From IMG/VR virus record IMGVR_UViG_3300007236_000010, positions 1-42,483 of that record: 42,483 nucleotides of DNA. The stretch is one strand, 5' to 3'. A program made the translations under genes and the position numbers. This DNA comes from a virus. The notes below the pieces were generated by a model. The model did not search any database, was not told where the DNA came from, and saw only the letters and a list, made by a program, of their open reading frames with translations. Below, piece by piece: positions 41,227 through 42,483 of the stretch (its first letter is position 1; each line of letters starts with the position of its first letter).

Positions 41227-42252
41227 ATGTGGTCTGAAAAGTATCGCCCAAATAATCTCGATGATATTGTTGGTCAGGAACATATCGTGAAAAGACTCAG
41301 GTATGTAGTTGAGAAATTACATGAGAATGGTGATGATGCTGCATTCCCTCATATGATGTTTTCAGGCAAGGCTGGAACAGGAAAAACATCAGTTGCAGTA
41401 GCCCTGATGAAATCTATGTTTGGTGAAGATTGGAAGGCCAATTTTATCGAGTTAAATGCAAGTGATGAGAGAAGCATCAATGTCATCAGAACTACGGTCA
41501 AAGACTTCGCTAGAAGAGGGACAATTGGAACATATCAAACTAAGGATGGAAAAGATTTGTTGATTCCATTCAATGTTGTATTTCTCGATGAGTGTGATAA
41601 TCTCACTTCTGATGCTCAAGCAGCATTGAGAAGAATCATGGAAAAATATTCCAAGCAAACTAGATTCATTTTATCCTGTAATTATCCTCACAAAGTTATA
41701 GCACCAATCAGGGATAGATGTGCTTTCTCAGGTTCAAGGTTCAAGCCTATCCCATCTGATGCTATTTGCAGGGCTTTAGAGGCCGTTGTAGAGCAAGAAC
41801 GTCTCGATATAGCACCGAATGCACTAGAGGCCGTAGGAATGGCTGCAAATGGCTCTATGAGAAGTGCATTAAATTTGCTTTTTTCTGTTACTCGCATTCC
41901 AATCCGAGTAGAAATTGAAGATGTCAATGAAATTACAAACGAAATATCTCAGAAATCGCTTCGACAAATGCTAGGATTGGCTGTTGAATCCAACAAATTA
42001 GGTGTTGAAGATTCAAAATATGTCAAGATTCACCAGCGATTAGATTCTATGGTCGAGAATTTGGGTGAAAAAGGTATGAGTGGAGTCGAAATTTTAGATG
42101 CATTTTTGATGACTGTTGAAGAAGATTCCAATGTTCCAAACAAACTGAGAAAATCAATCTACAAAAGTATGGGCGAAGCAATATATTGGTGTTCAATTTC
42201 ATCTGACGATTTACTAACCGTCAAGACATTTCTAAGGAGAATAACTGTATGA
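41227..42252 (+). CDS. Replication factor C small subunit (clamp loader)
   Basis: A 341-residue AAA+ clamp loader of full family length. Conserved boxes are [16 protein letters not shown], Walker A GKAGTGKT (47-54), [12 protein letters not shown], Walker B FLDECDNL (119-126), sensor 1 LSCNYP (149-154) and IRDRC (161-165) where SRC is usual. A C-terminal helical collar domain follows. It would load the clamp encoded at 37552. No large RFC subunit is seen, so loading may use a homopentamer or host partner. The gene ends in ATGA overlap with the next. A palindrome copy is at 41982. Confidence 0.93.
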   Translation: MWSEKYRPNNLDDIVGQEHIVKRLRYVVEKLHENGDDAAFPHMMFSGKAGTGKTSVAVALMKSMFGEDWKANFIELNASDERSINVIRTTVKDFARRGTIGTYQTKDGKDLLIPFNVVFLDECDNLTSDAQAALRRIMEKYSKQTRFILSCNYPHKVIAPIRDRCAFSGSRFKPIPSDAICRALEAVVEQERLDIAPNALEAVGMAANGSMRSALNLLFSVTRIPIRVEIEDVNEITNEISQKSLRQMLGLAVESNKLGVEDSKYVKIHQRLDSMVENLGEKGMSGVEILDAFLMTVEEDSNVPNKLRKSIYKSMGEAIYWCSISSDDLLTVKTFLRRITV

Positions 42253-42476
42253 GTGAAATTGAAGAAAAAGTAATAGAAAAAATACGACAAAGAGCCGAGT
42301 TAGGTTTGAACAAATATAACACAACAATGGAACGTACAGATTTGACTTTGAAAGAATGGATAAATCATGCTATGGAAGAGGCTATGGATTTGTCAGTTTA
42401 TCTTCAACGGATTCTGATGATGTTGGAATCTCAAGATGTTGAAACCAACACGGAGTTTTTGGAAGAATCCGAGTGA
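42249..42476 (+). CDS. MazG-like / DUF550-like nucleotide pyrophosphohydrolase
   Basis: A 75-residue helical protein overlapping the clamp loader stop (ATGA). The pattern R...[37 protein letters not shown] fits the short all-alpha NTP pyrophosphohydrolases, with the metal-binding Glu/Asp set in EEAMD (about 43-47). Such enzymes adjust nucleotide pools for viral replication. It ends 7 nt from the window edge. A palindrome copy (42437-42450) encodes its DVETNTEF tail. Confidence 0.65.
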   Translation: MSEIEEKVIEKIRQRAELGLNKYNTTMERTDLTLKEWINHAMEEAMDLSVYLQRILMMLESQDVETNTEFLEESE

Positions 42477-42483
42477 AAAAAAA

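Larger units (their letters stand above)
948..42450. repeat. Dispersed 14-bp palindrome family TGTTGRNNYCAACA (22 perfect copies)
   Basis: First bases of the perfect copies: 948, 1883, 2238, 3128, 5309, 7414, 10076, 14267, 16721, 19109, 23957, 24083, 27010, 29421, 32069, 34874, 37459, 39346, 39881, 40550, 41982, 42437. Near copies: 28530 (TGTTCGTGTCAACA) and 33487 (CGTTGATGTCAACA). Four perfect copies are intergenic (1883, 2238, 29421, 37459). Of 18 in genes, 16 are read as Val-Glu/Asp/Gly-x-Asn and two (7414, 19109) in another phase. The span given covers the whole family, not one continuous repeat. Confidence 0.92.

Noticed and set aside
1-42483. Circular or complete genome
   Set aside because: The left-edge gene has no start in the window and joining the two ends gives no clear start codon for it. 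No terminal repeat is visible.
1-42483. Frequent GGCCG/GGCCA strings on the + strand
   Set aside because: They mostly fall as Gly-Arg (GGC CGN) or Lys/Glu/Gln-Ala (xxG GCC) codon pairs on the coding strand, so codon context explains them well enough.
1-42483. tRNA genes, CRISPR arrays, integrase or attachment sites, insertion sequences
   Set aside because: I looked for T-loop consensus, regularly spaced repeats, recombinase motifs and transposase motifs and saw none that I can support.

Overview
The window looks like a large part of the genome of a head-tailed (caudovirus-type) dsDNA virus of an archaeon. It has a complete HK97-type head and long-tail morphogenesis set: terminase, portal, protease, major capsid, connectors, tail tube, frameshifted tail chaperone, tape measure and baseplate. 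It also has an archaeal/eukaryotic-type replication set: PCNA clamp, RFC small subunit, PriS/PriL-type primase, XPD-like helicase, OB-fold ssDNA-binding protein and XPF/ERCC4-type nuclease. The sequence is AT-rich, roughly 36-37% GC by eye. This combination resembles the magroviruses described for marine group II Euryarchaeota, but host assignment is inference. No DNA polymerase, integrase, tRNA or rRNA gene is visible. The first gene is cut by the left edge, so the window is probably not the whole genome.

Layout. 1-2212 (+): a truncated zinc-binding protein, a small zinc protein and a small beta-rich protein. 2490-4426 (-): terminase large subunit and a short separate transcription unit. 4553-5585 (+): three small membrane proteins, a candidate lysis or membrane module. 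5712-13840 (+): portal-MuF fusion, HK97-gp10-like protein, protease-scaffold fusion, major capsid, connectors and a SAP-domain protein. 13923-17343 (+): HNH protein, a regulated accessory gene, zinc/OB protein, glycosyltransferase and a zinc protein. 17370-27532 (+): tail tube, chaperone with -1 frameshift, tape measure, 1562-residue tail protein, small unknowns and a baseplate hub-like protein. 27673-29412 (+): XPD-like helicase. 29438-30148 (-): metallopeptidase-like gene. 30280-42476 (+): replication and nucleotide module.

Expression signals are unusually legible. Most transcription units have a TATA-like element centred 27-30 nt before the start codon, which implies leaderless or near-leaderless mRNAs. 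Genes inside operons instead carry GAGG/GGAG ribosome binding sites. Nine TATA-like elements are followed directly by G-G/T-GGG (consensus near WTTSATAWSGGTGGGA). A second promoter family, ATTGATAWRGGGAA, occurs five times. Three of those copies share a 34-nt upstream region at identical spacing and a hairpin over the start codon, which suggests a small regulon.

The most striking feature is a 14-bp palindrome, TGTTGRNNYCAACA, found 22 times as a perfect match across the window, both inside genes and between them. About 0.01 would be expected by chance by rough arithmetic. In the interior its spacing is often about 2-3 kb, with clusters near both window ends. It looks like a genome-wide binding site for an unknown protein.
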